Shown here piece after piece: positions 34,219 to 46,509 of a stretch of DNA of 64,000 bases. Location of the stretch: contig VXAY01002085.1 in the NCBI GenBank assembly GCA_013399855.1, forward strand, positions 831,758 through 895,757, given 5' to 3'. The notes under the pieces were generated by a model that saw only the letters and a program-made list of their open reading frames with translations, made no database searches and was not told the DNA's origin. Source of the DNA: Oxyruncus cristatus (taxonomy: Eukaryota; Chordata; Aves; Passeriformes; Cotingidae). Position numbers and translations under genes: made by a program. Position 1 is the stretch's first letter. Each line of letters starts with the position of its first letter.

Positions 34219-37200
34219 CACATATTAGAGATAGGCATGGAATGTCTAGCAGATCAATGATAACTAATTTGTACAGTCTAGGAAATTATATCTATCTACC
34301 TCAGGCAATCAAAGATTTCTTTAATAATTGCACTGGAACCTGTTTTTTAAGCAATTAGAACTCGGTTACCAGCAAACATCTTAGATTAAAAGAAATAGCA
34401 TTTTAAAATTACATGAATGAAAATTAAATGGAAATTAAGACTACTGCTGTCTAATAGGCAATCAGAAACATAGGAAGACATGAATTCCCAGAACTACTGA
34501 AATAAGTTTGGTTCTATATTTCCCAAGGTTTTTTTGAGTACTGTTGGAGTGATATCATGGGACTGATCTGGTATGTACTCATTAGCAAGAGTCCCAATGA
34601 CTTCAATGAGAATTCTATATGTCCTGTACCTAGGAATTTAAGTCTACAGGCCATAAAGTTTCTTGTCAGTTCCTAAATGTGTACAAACCAGAGAACAGAC
34701 ACAAAACCTTTTTAATTTTGATGTTATTTGCTGCTGGAGTCTTATCACTCCTAGTAGTCAATGCCGGAAATCAATAATGTCCTGCAATATGTTATCAACT
34801 GATAATTGAGCTTGAATATTATTTATTGATATTGAACTTGACAGTCAAAAGGATAAGCCTCAGATATTATGTTAAATATATTGTCCCATAGGATGCTTTG
34901 AATATTTTCTTTGATATTTAATGTGCTGTTAATATCAGTGCAGCAGAGAAAAAATGAATTAAAAAATCCTAATGAAAATTTGGTGGGTTTAGATAATTCT
35001 CTAGTGGATCTATTATCTTAGAAAAGTGGTGTTCTAAGGCATTTGGATGACTCAAGGGATCATCAACAAAATATAGTTCCTCCCATATCTTAGTTTCCAA
35101 ACCATTCCACGTTAGTGCCTGAAGTTAGCATACAATGACTATTTAAGGCCCACAAGAATTGAGCAGTATTCCTGATCCCATTCCAAAAAAAAGTGTCTCC
35201 TCAAAAGAAGGGAGATATTAGGAATTTAAGAGTTAGCGTGAGCTCTAAATGAGTTGTAGTGTTCTGACTGACAAAAAATAGTCATGTGACAAGGCAACTT
35301 GTTTTTCCCAGGTTTTAGTTCATCTCGATAGCAACTGTGGTGCTGCAGGATTTTATTATGAATTAAATAAATTCTGATAATGGATAGAATGATGTTTATT
35401 AAGCTTTCATATTTTTATAACTTTCAGTTAGGGGTTAAAACGTATGGAAAAAAGGCAAACCACTATACATATTGTAGAAACAAGGAAAGTTATTTCCTGC
35501 TTTTAGAAGAACTGAAGTTTTTACATCATGCTTAGCACTTCTGCACAGGGTTTACTGTGAAGTCAGTAGAATCAGTCACAGTCTTAGAAGTGAAGCTTCT
35601 AAAAAAAATTTCCGTTGGTGTAGTGAAGAAAATACGTAATATACAAAGATTAAAAGGAGAAAGAATTCAAAATCCTTTATAGATAAGTGTATTTTCATTT
35701 TTATGATAATGATCAAATAAGAATCCATCAGTCCTAGCTACTGATACTGCCCTGAGAGCTGGTTATAAAGGACTTAACTTAGAATAATGGTTACACAGCT
35801 TTTGATTATAGCTGTGTATGATGATTTAAATTAAAGTCTTTAGACTATTATAAATGTATTTCATTTCTAAACTCAAACTGTGTAACTACATTTTGGGGCA
35901 ACAAGATAGGAAGTGAAAGAAAGAAATACAAGAGGAAGCATTTTAAGGGATATGAATACTAATAGAAGATAAATAATAATTTTTCAATGAAAACAGTATA
36001 TAAAATGAAGACACAGATCAGGTTAAGACATCAGACATTATGTCAGCAGTGTCTGAGCAACCACAAGCTTTTTTATAAGGAAGTTTAATGAAGTTTGGTT
36101 TTGTGTATATTTCTAGGACACATTACTTCACAAAAAGATGTTACAGCTCAGGAAAAGCAAGAAAATAATTCAAAAGATGATAAATAACACTGATAAGTGA
36201 AGCCTACTTCCTAATATATACCCATAGTTTCTCTGATCAGTCATAAATTGTCAGAAAGCAAATTTTGTTTCTTCCACTATACTACCAGAATGACTAGTTT
36301 TGGATACAGATGTCCCATCTCAGCTGATTCAGAATACTTTTCGCTATGAGTTTTAATAAATAACACTTTGACTATTTTAAAATTGCAACTGTAATTTATA
36401 CAAACTGTCACCAAAGCCATAATTTTTATATTAAATAAATTTCTGACTATATTCTTCTTCCTGATACGTAAAAAATGTCGATATATTCTGTAGATATTCT
36501 CCGTCTTGCACTTTAGAAAAAGAAGCTGGTCTTTCTAATGATTTAGGGGATAAATATTGACCTATAAAGAGTTAATTCCAGCACACCTTCCTTGCTGGAA
36601 AAAAAAATGAACCCCTTTCAAAATGCCGGTATGACTTTCACCAAACATGTACACTGACATAATTCTTCTGAAAGTGGCTGACAAACCTGATCTCAGGGAC
36701 TGATGCAGGCAGTTATGGAGAACATAAAAACTCCATAAACAAACAAACAAACGCACCCAAGAAAAACAACCCAGAAACTATAATTCACATGTTTATGAAT
36801 CATCTGCAGCATGCTGTTCACCTGTTTTATTTATTTTAATTGTTAAGTCCCGGGAAACAAGCCTGCCTCAGTGGGTGCTAAAACTTGGTCTAGTAGGCTA
36901 GCATTGACAGTCCTTGGAGCACTGATGGAAGAGATTTATACTATGATAAATTTAAATACCAAATAAAATTTAAAATTGTGCTTCAGCGTGGAAGGAAATA
37001 GACCAAGTGTCTGTTCTGATTAGGTGGTTTGAGAGCGATTAGCTTGGAATCTGATAGTGGATTCAAAGTAAAACCTTACTACTTCTGAATTCAGAGCTCA
37101 ACTTGGAGAGTTAGGAGGTAGTCATTACCACTCTCATGCAGCAAAGTTATAAAAGCTGGTAGAACATATTTTTTTCAAAGGGTTTATTTTTGAAGACTTT

Positions 37201-37734
37201 TGTCCCCATACTTCAATACTTGGAAAATGGAAAGTTTTTATATTTTGCTGAGCTTGGTGGAGAATGGGGACATTAACAAGGGACAGCTAAGATGAGCATT
37301 GCACAAACATCCCAGTACCAAATTTCATGGTGCTCTTCATTTGTTTCACATGTGATAACCAAAAGAATGGACAGGAAAAAACAAGACACCCACAAAACTG
37401 CTGCTTAGAGATGTATTGTGGAATTGTTAATATAACACCAAAACCAGAAAGAAATCAGAAATATTTTCTCAGGAATATATGTAATAGAATTTTAAATGTA
37501 CTTAATGTGTCAGCATAATATTTTCTCTAAGACTCCATCTCCCAGTTGCCACTTCAGAACAATACAAATACTGAGCTAAATCAAATCGTTAAAAACCCCT
37601 CTTTAATTAGGTAAAGGACAACAGCAAATGCTAATACTCCTATTGATAATGATCACACTTTGATTCTTTACAGCTACCTTAGGTCTGTGAAAGATATTTA
37701 TAGCCATAAAAATTAAAACAATTATTGTAAATGG

Positions 37735-38178
37735 TGAGGCCCAAGTGATTGCACTGAGTCCGGACAACGCGGCAAAGGAGATTCCCAGAGGTGGGACAAA
37801 GGAAATCACAAAGGTGTAGGTGGGGAGTGGTGGCGTGGGCTCCCCTTGTCTCTGTACCCCTCCCTCTCTCTGTTACCTTCATTCCTCCTCCCCCCTCTGT
37901 TTTTCTTTTTCCTAACACAACAGCCTGCCTGGACTTCTCACAAAGCCACACAGTTTAGGTGGATGTGACTGTGAGAGGGTTGATGTTTCTGAAAACTTGT
38001 CCCAGTAAAGTTGTTGTTTCTGCATAGCCGGTAGTTGTGAGTGGGTTAACATTTTTGGGTATTCGTGCCATTAAATGGTTGTTTACATAAGGACCTTGAG
38101 TTTTACCTCACCCTAATTTGCACCAAGGGGATTTGGGAATCTTCAGTTGTTCTCCCCTTCTCGTAGGTGAAACGTGAC
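37735..38178 (+). mobile_element. Possible LTR or LTR 3' part with internal 66-bp duplication
   Basis: A GC-richer segment in AT-rich surroundings. Its right part contains two diverged tandem copies of a unit starting TGTGAG(A/T)GGGTT (37970 and 38036, period 66), each ending in a TAAA-containing motif and TTGTTT. The second has an ATTAAA hexamer at about 38071. It is followed by a U5-like stretch ending in CGTGACA at about 38178. These traits suggest the R-U5 part of a retroviral LTR; I could not find the left terminus or a target duplication. Confidence 0.35.
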
Positions 38179-41100
38179 AACTATACAGTGTGTTTTTTCC
38201 CTGGCTTGATTTTTCACAATCAATTAAGGTGGACAAACCAAACGCATTACTCAGTACACATGTGGACTTAATTTATTGGGATTTTCTTATCTAGAAAGAT
38301 ACTTAAATGCACACCTAACTTGGCAGAAATAGAAATTATGGTTGAGAAAACAGTATGAATTCTACTCCCTAAGCAAGAGGGGTATTTTATGTTTTTACTT
38401 CTGTCTGATAGGTAAGCCTAATATCTGGAAATACTTGATCATTATAATTTTTTCCTGTTGCTCAAATTTAAGCATTTTTAAACTTTATGTATGTTTTCAC
38501 AGAAGTAAAATATTGCACTGTATAGCTATTCTAATGCTTCATCATAAGGTGCTGGGTCTTTCTGTCCTCTCATCACAACCCCAGTGTCAGTGTGAGGATA
38601 ACTCTCTTCATATTGCACTGACTGAGATATATATGCTCTGGTAACCTTTGGCAGGAAAGGTGTTTGGTTTTAGTGGGGTTTTTGTTAGGGAAATTACATA
38701 AAAGCAGCTGTCTGAGTAGCAATGTGTTTTCCAAGTGTAGGATAAATGAGAATATATTTTTTAGACTGTAGGTAACATTTTCAGATTTACTCTCATCTAA
38801 CCCACCAGTGTTCTCTTAGCTTCAGTAGAGAATGACAAATGGTTACACCATTTCCTTTCTGAAAACAATATCCATCTTTGCTTCTCTCTGAACAGGATAC
38901 TGCCTTACCTGATGAGAAGGGAAAGGTTAAGTGAAGATACTGGTCCTACTTTGAGAGCTTAGAGAGAGTCTGGCTTCATAACCAGTGATATATCCCCATA
39001 TAGATAGGGCACACTGTCAACATTTCCTTTGATAACCTTCAGGTTCAGTCCAGGGTAGACGTGGAAATTTATTTCCATCTTCTTATAATCGAGAACAGTC
39101 ACAGCCATATGTGTTCCTGTGCTATAGACAGCCACTGTTATGAATCAGATTGACATAATTCTGTTCTGCACCTCCCTTATTAGTCACAGGTTCATCGGCC
39201 CAGTTGTTTCCAGGTGTTATATCCACCTCTTAGAGGTACGATGAAATTCAGTATAAATTATCCAAGCTCTTTTTTTTTTTAAATATAAAATACTGATTGA
39301 TTACTGACACATCACACAACCCCATCACACATGTATACTGACTATATCTCCAAAAAGCTGAGGTAAGATTTGCACTTCTAAATAGTCATTTTTTTACGTG
39401 AATTATTGACATCCTGTCTTATATTTAATCATACTTCAGGGTATCATTTTCACCTCTTACTGCTTTGCCTATTCTATTTTTTTTTATGTCAGTCTCTCTA
39501 GCTCTTCCTTTTTTCCTCCATTTAGTTTTTTTGCTACACTTTTTCATTATTTATTTTAAGAACTTCAAAAAACTTGTTTCTGTCCCCTTCTCATATTTTC
39601 TTTTTTCTTTCTATTTTTTCTTCTTTGCAATAATATAGCTGGTGGCAGACAAAAATTGGCATTACATTAATGGCCGTGCAGAAGTATGCTAATATAACAT
39701 TTGTGGAGTTTGGTGTCTAGATTATTTCCCTAGAAACACAGCATTTATAGAAGATACTTATTAGAAGGTTTGTCTTTACTCTTCCTGTTGTCAATAGCAT
39801 GATATAAGAATCTCAAGGCAAATCATCTAACTGATACCATGAACTACTATGTATTTTTTCATTAACCAGAAATGGCCAAAATTCAATTCATGGTCCTTAA
39901 AGAATGGGATGTTCCCACTAGAAGTACAGATGGAGTGCACCTGCTGCCCTCATGGAAACGCTGCTGCTGGCTGATGGATACAATTAGCGAGATTCCTGGA
40001 CTGACTGTTGAAGATCTGGTATTGCACATTATATCTTCTTTTCCTATTATAGTGTCCTCATTGTAAGCATAAAAACGTATTCCTACAGGATATTTGTGAA
40101 AATATCTTATGTTTGATTAAAAAACCTCCTTTATACCACGTAAAGCTTTTCAAAATTGTCCCCCTTTTCTCACTTCTCTTTGTATTTATTCTCTTGTTTC
40201 TTCTCCTTTTCTGCTCCTCCAGATAACTTTCTTTTAGCTCTTCATTGTCACATTGTTTCTTCCTATCATTGTCTCCACATCTGAATTTAAATTTATTTTT
40301 TTTACAGTTGTTGCACAGATTATTAGAAGAATGAGATTTTATCATGATATATCACTGTAAACATACTAGTTTCTCTCACCTGTAAACATCTGGCTATGTC
40401 CATTTTTTTCCTGGGTCAGCCAGAAAAGTCAACCTAGACAAAAGAAAAGGTGAGAAATAAATGACATCTTTAGGTCAAAAGCATTGTCATGTTTAGAAAG
40501 AATTTGCCTAGCTCCTGGGATATATACCAATGTTAATCAAACTATTAATTCTGTTGTCATGTGAAATAATTCTAAAGTCATCAACCTGAACTTATTGTCA
40601 TTATTTTTTTGCATTAAAAAAAAATCTCCCTTCCCCCCTTTTCCTGTTTCTGTCTCTTGTTTCCCTCCCTTTTTTTCCCCTCCCTCTCTCCTTCACCCTG
40701 TTGCTCCACATCTAGTTCATTCCATTTTTGATTCTTTTAGCCTTATGCAAAGTCCACAGTGTTGTTCTGTGAGTAGCAGCGTGAATATATTCACTTTTTA
40801 TCTGGCATTTCCTTTAACTCTGTGCTAACCTTCCAGTGGGCTGGTTGTGCATCTGATCTAATAAGTGCTCCATGCTATTGATGTCTTTCCTTTGTTGTCC
40901 TCATACTCTGTTTGATACCATGGCTTCATGGGCAGAGTAGCTCTGCTTGAATCTTTGCGTTTTTCTGCTGGTGCTATTTTGTTAAATGTTGCTCAATGAT
41001 TTTTGGCATGGCTTTGACTTTGATGATATTCTGAGTATCTCCTCTCCTTGATATAACTGCTTTTATCAGAAAAGTTCAGTTTCTTCTTCACCTGCTTCTT

Positions 41101-43355
41101 TTTTCACCTAAACTCATCACAAGGTTCTGTTTCACTGTACGCCCGCCAATTTTTTTTCCCCTACTTAGTATATTGTCAGAAATTTTGTCTAAATTGTTGA
41201 GGTTTCCGCCAGTTGACCTATGACCCTCAAATGCTCAGTGTTAGCTTGGACTCTATGGCTTGCAGTATTTGTCAGTGCGTATATTTTGGATTCTTTGTTC
41301 ACTACCTTTTATTGAGTGACTGTGTGTTCACTTAGCAAGCTAAAATGCTTTTGGACAAAGTCTGAGGACAGGTTGTTTTTTTTCCCCAGAGTATGCAGCT
41401 CAGAAGTAGAAGAATGGATGATCAGATTGTGAACACTTCTAAACAGATTAAGTGCTGGGAGATACAATGATGATGATGATGATAAATAAAGAGACAGTAG
41501 GAAGCAAAAAGCACCCTAGTCTTAGAAGCTAATGTGTTAAATATATATGTCTGAGTAACAAGAACAGAATATTTGATGGGATTCATAGAGTGGGGGTAGG
41601 GTGTGGAATTAACGTGGAATTAAAACGCAATTAATGCTACTATTGGTATCATCTCTACTCCAACTCCTGACTTCATCTTCTATAGGATACTGGCCTCTTC
41701 AGCACTAACACACCCTAAACCAATAATGCTGCAGTGTATTTAGGGTCAGACCATATTCAGTGGGCAGCTGATTTTGCATTGCTCCTTTCTGTTTGCTGCC
41801 CAAAACCAGATTCCACCATGAGTTGTAAAAATTCCTGACCAGAGCCTTGTATAAAACTAATAGGGCTCTATCAATTTGTTCAATTCCACTATATGCTCAA
41901 AAGTAATTTCCCTTCTTTTTAGTCCATTAAGTAATGTAGAAATACTCTACAGCCAGCAGTGACTGTGGAAATAGATTTTTTTCCATAAAATTTCTACACA
42001 CCAAAAAATATAGTCTGCTGGTTTATCAGGAGCTGCTAGGTGGCTACAGAGCAGGTTGTAAGGTTTAAACTGCTGTTACACTTCACAGAACCACTTTTAT
42101 TTTTTCTCATGAGTTGTACCAAAAACCATTACCTGTTATTTGGTCTTTCAGTTATAGGTGATCATTTCCTGAGCTATCAGAAAAATCCATTTTCCCCGGG
42201 TGCCAAAACTCACAACCCCTATTTTTTAAATAGAACAATCACAGTACCTGAATTTTGCAGCTTCCTTTTACTGCCTGTGTCATTACATCAACTTTCAGTG
42301 GTCTCTTCTGTTTCACAGCTCTGGTGAAGGTCTTATTCTCCTATCTCACTTTTTCAAGTCCTTTGCAGACCAAAATTACACTAATAACCCTGTGTGACAG
42401 AGTGGAATCCAAACCATTACAAACCTCACTGACTGTTCATTTATCTCAGAACTTAGAGAGCAAAATAAGAATTACAATTGCATAAAGAAACACTAAAAAT
42501 GTAGTTGATATCCCATGTAAGTAATTATTTTCCGAAGTTGCTGTGCTTTGATCTGCAAGTGGTGTTTAAAGCATTAGGTTCCATACACTAAAAAAAACTT
42601 CATTGTATGAACAAATAATTTTATGAACTGTTTTTTTTTAATCTGTTTAGCAAAGCAAATATAAAATTATCCAATAGAAATACAACATTGTTGATACACC
42701 CCATCATGATGCTGTTGGCAATGACTGCACTTACAGATAGTCTCAGTGCATGCTTTGCTCTGCAGATAAACACAATACAATCACATGCGTGGGCTGGAGA
42801 TCAGGTCAAATGACAGAGAGTTTATTAGGTGAAGAAATGCTGTAGGAGTAGTATGGAAGTGAAAAAACTTCAACACCAAAATGCTCAGCAGCTCTCCCAA
42901 GAATATATCCTGTTTGTATTCAGTCCTCTAGAAGACAAGGTAAACATTGTGTGTGTTCTAGAATGTTGAGAGTAACTAAGACTAGACACTACAGGAAGGG
43001 TCAAATTGTTCAGAAGAAGTAGGCCAAGAATTCTACTAAATACTGATGTTTTATGATGTATATGAGCCTAAATCATTCTTACAGTGCAAGTAGATGAAAA
43101 AATATGCCAAACTTCTTAATCTCAGTCTAAACTATTTCTAAACTGCAGTTGGTGGGTCAAAAAGGTTAGAACCAGCCAATATTTCTTGAAAAGCTAAGAT
43201 TTAGAAAACTTGGTGGAAAAGAGGTATCAATGATGCAAATGCAACTCCAGACATCAATATATCATGGCATTGTTAATAAGAAGATTCAGGTGGAAAAAAT
43301 ATCTTTCAGGATATGATTGGAGTGTTTCTTCTTTGATTTCACCTTTTTAACTAAT

Positions 43356-43377
43356 TTGATTGATTGATTGATTGATT
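43356..43377 (+). repeat. (TTGA)n microsatellite
   Basis: Five and a half perfect TTGA units. Confidence 0.9.
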
Positions 43378-45968
43378 CTGTACAGAATGTTATTGGGCAG
43401 TTTTTTCATCGGTTTTGTATTATCTGGGGCTGCTGCTTGGAGATGTTCCAACGTATGGCTGGATGGATTTTGCTTTATGGGCAGGAAGGAAATTGATGTT
43501 GGTTAGCTGAATCATGCTAGAGCTGTTATTAGTGTGCAACATCACTGCACAGCCACTCCATTTTAGATTACTAGACAGACAGTTACTGAATGTTTGGTAA
43601 AGAGCTGTTATCATGAAGATAGCATTATAACTAAAGTCAGATAGTATCATTCTTCTCATCTTTCACTGGCAGTGTTCTCTACTTTCTTTAAAAATACTAC
43701 ACTTTTTGCTTTTGGTAAGAGTAATAAGACATTTAATCTTTCTCGATATGTAAAACTGACATGAGTTCAAAAGTTATATCATTACAACTGAGATAAACTG
43801 CAGCTATGATAACAACTGCCTTTGCTTCTGTTTTTCCTTGAATTGTTTTTTTGTTTTCTTTCAGTGCTTTTTAAAGCTGATGTTAACAGGTCTTCCAAAA
43901 ATTAGTAGACAGAATAAATGCTTATTTTAAGTATAGGCTCAAGCTTGTAAAATATTTCATTTTCTTAATACATATTTACTTAAAACGTTACAGAGAATGT
44001 TCTCAATTTTAAAAAGAAATCATAACTTTGCATATTACATTTGAGAAATGAGATTGATTTTATTATGATTCAATGACCCAGCAGGCACACAGTATGCTAG
44101 CTAGCAACCCAAAAAGAAACTGAATATTTATACATGCTTCATTAAGCAACTATCACTGTGATTTATTTTAATTTTTTAAGAGAGAAAGGAGTTTTAGGGA
44201 GCAATGATTACTTAGAATGCACGTAAGTATACCATGTAAAATAGATCTAGCACTGTATAATGTTATTATGTTTTTAAGCCAATAACATTTATTAATTGAC
44301 TAATCATATTTGCTCAGCCTTTTAGCCTGGAATTAATTATTTAAGGCCATGGAAAATGTCAAGCCTCATAAACTGTTTTTCAAGTGATAGGTATAACAAG
44401 TATAATAATCAACCTTCCATTTTTTTTTTCCTTTATCTTTTCCTTTCTTTCCCTTTGTTCTAGTTGTGCTCTTAGTTTAGTTCTATATGGTTTTAGCTCT
44501 ATAGACATTCTATAGTATAGGTAGAAATAAAGTTGTAAGACAAAAAACATTTTGAAACAAGAAAAAAGTCCACACACATTTCTCATATTTAAAGTTTAAC
44601 CATTTCTCAATGGCAGTTTGATAGACAGCAGTCTGAGTCTCCAAAAATATTGTTGTCTTATTCGTAGCAGAGGATCAGTCTGAATTCTTCCCTTGACTGT
44701 TGTCCTAAATTTTGAAAATTTGAACTTTTTAATCAAAACTGATTTTTTACAGTTGATGCGAGAAGATAATGAATCAATGGTTTTTATATTCTTTTTTTCC
44801 CCCTGTTTTGGTTTCTTTTTTTTTCCACTAAAAACAACGGTCTTTTAGAATTATCGGAGAAGTTTGATGAAAAGTGATGTCTGTTAGTCATTCCTTTCCT
44901 TCCTGCCTCTTTTCTCAACCAAGTTTCCATGGGGTAATAACAGATCTATGTGGTAAATACTTCATTAGCCATTAATTTGTAAATATTCAATTTTTATTAT
45001 AAAATGTCCCTAAATCTGACAGAAATGATCCAAAATTATTAACTGCCATTGCTAGAGAAAAGTAATTTTTAGAGACAAATACAAATTTTAGTTTCTTTCA
45101 TAATGATTTTTGTATTTGCTTCTTGACAGCCTGTTTCTAATTTTGCTGGCAACATTAGCATCCCTAGTTTTGATTGATGATCATGCTTTGGGAAGACATT
45201 TACAATTTATATAATGTCCCATAAGAGAGGACCTTATTGCCAGCACAAAATTGCTGTAATTTAAGACATATTGCTTTCAATAACTACATAAGGGTTAAGG
45301 ACGTATAATAAATACTTAGATACCTCCTTAATCACACTATTCTAGATACTTCAAAATGTGTTAATTTGACATTTACATTAAACACGAAAAACATGAATCC
45401 AGATTTGTACATGACTACACACCATGCCTATGAGAAAGATTATTCTCTACACTTCCAAAAAATAATTGAGACTTCTGATAATGGCTATGAGCGAAACATA
45501 GTCATTGCATCTGAAAGGACTTGACAGGGCTCTTCAAAGGTCAAGTCAGTCCAGCTTTTGTGAAAAGGTGTGAATTTAAGTGAAGCCATCCACTGAGCAA
45601 AAAAATGAAAAAAATTCAGTGGGGTAAAAATTAAGTCTTTTACAGAAGTAAAATAAAATTTTGAACCATCAGTATTTGATAAATCACTTGTGTGTGCTCA
45701 GAAAATATCACAATTCATTTTTATTTTTTTCTGCAATTTGATGTAAAGCAAAATAGTGTATGAAGGGAAATAAAATGCAGTGGAGTATAATATGAGGTAT
45801 TAGATGCAATTGTAGCAGATGTAAAACAAAGAAAAATATGGAAAATGAAACATATTCCTTGGTTCTGTAGCAGTAAAGTTGTTTGCTATTTGTCAGCAGT
45901 CTGCAAAAGTAGGTTATAAGTGACACAGTCCATGAAACAAAAGGAAAAAAAACTGGATGGATAACCAC

Positions 45969-46509
45969 TGTGGTTTAACCTCAGCTGCCAACTACCACAC
46001 CAGTGGGCTGGGGGAGAGAATCGGAAAAGTGAGAAAACTTGTGGGTTGTGATAAGGACAATTTAATAGGCAAAGGAAAAGCTGCACTCACAAGCAAAGCA
46101 GAACAAGGGGTTCATTCACTGCTTGCCGTGGGCAAGCAGGTGTTCAGCCACTGCCAGCAAAGCTGGATTCCATCACATGCAATGGTGGCTTGGGAAGACA
46201 GATGTCATCACCCCCAAAGTTCTCCCTTCCCCCTCCATCCCCCTACTTTACATAATGATCATGACACCATATGATCTGGGACATTCCTCTGGTCAGTCGG
46301 GGTCAGCTGCCCTCTCTGTGTTGCCCCCCAGTTTCTTGTGCACCCCCAGCCTCCTCAGTGGTGGGGTGGTATGAGAAGCAAGTTGCTTGCAAGCATTGCT
46401 CAGGAATAGCAAAAACATCTATTATCATCATTGTTTTCAAAGCAAATCTAAACACTAGCCCCTTACTAGACATTGTGACGAAAACACTACCCCTGCCACA
46501 TCCAGCACA
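45969..46509 (-). mobile_element. Old solo endogenous retrovirus LTR (minus strand)
   Basis: On the plus strand it begins TGTGGTTTAACC and ends near CCAGCACA. Read on the minus strand it has a GGCAGCTGACC motif that is also present in the LTR at 33307, a degraded TATA region, and an ATTAAA polyadenylation signal (complement of 46061-46066), followed by CCGATTCTCTCCCCC and a terminal GGTTAAACCACA. I see no target-site duplication. The termini are diverged, so it is older than the copy at 33307, to which it is related in U3. No internal retroviral genes adjoin it. Confidence 0.8.

Larger units (their letters stand above)
33900..45968. other. Unique AT-rich DNA, no gene recognised
   Basis: About 12 kb with very few recognisable repeats: AT repeats (34178-34218), ACAA units (about 36737-36753), an LTR-like GC-rich part (37735-38178), GAT units (41467-41484) and TTGA units (43356-43377). 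A pyrimidine-rich stretch lies at 40620-40720. One 64-codon open segment at 39872-40066 follows an acceptor-like site; see findings. Confidence 0.55.

Noticed and set aside
37603..37809. Minus-strand open frame with a hydrophobic stretch, considered as a retroviral envelope membrane segment.
   Set aside because: There is no neighbouring envelope-like sequence, no conserved motif, and hydrophobic stretches are common in translated AT-rich DNA.
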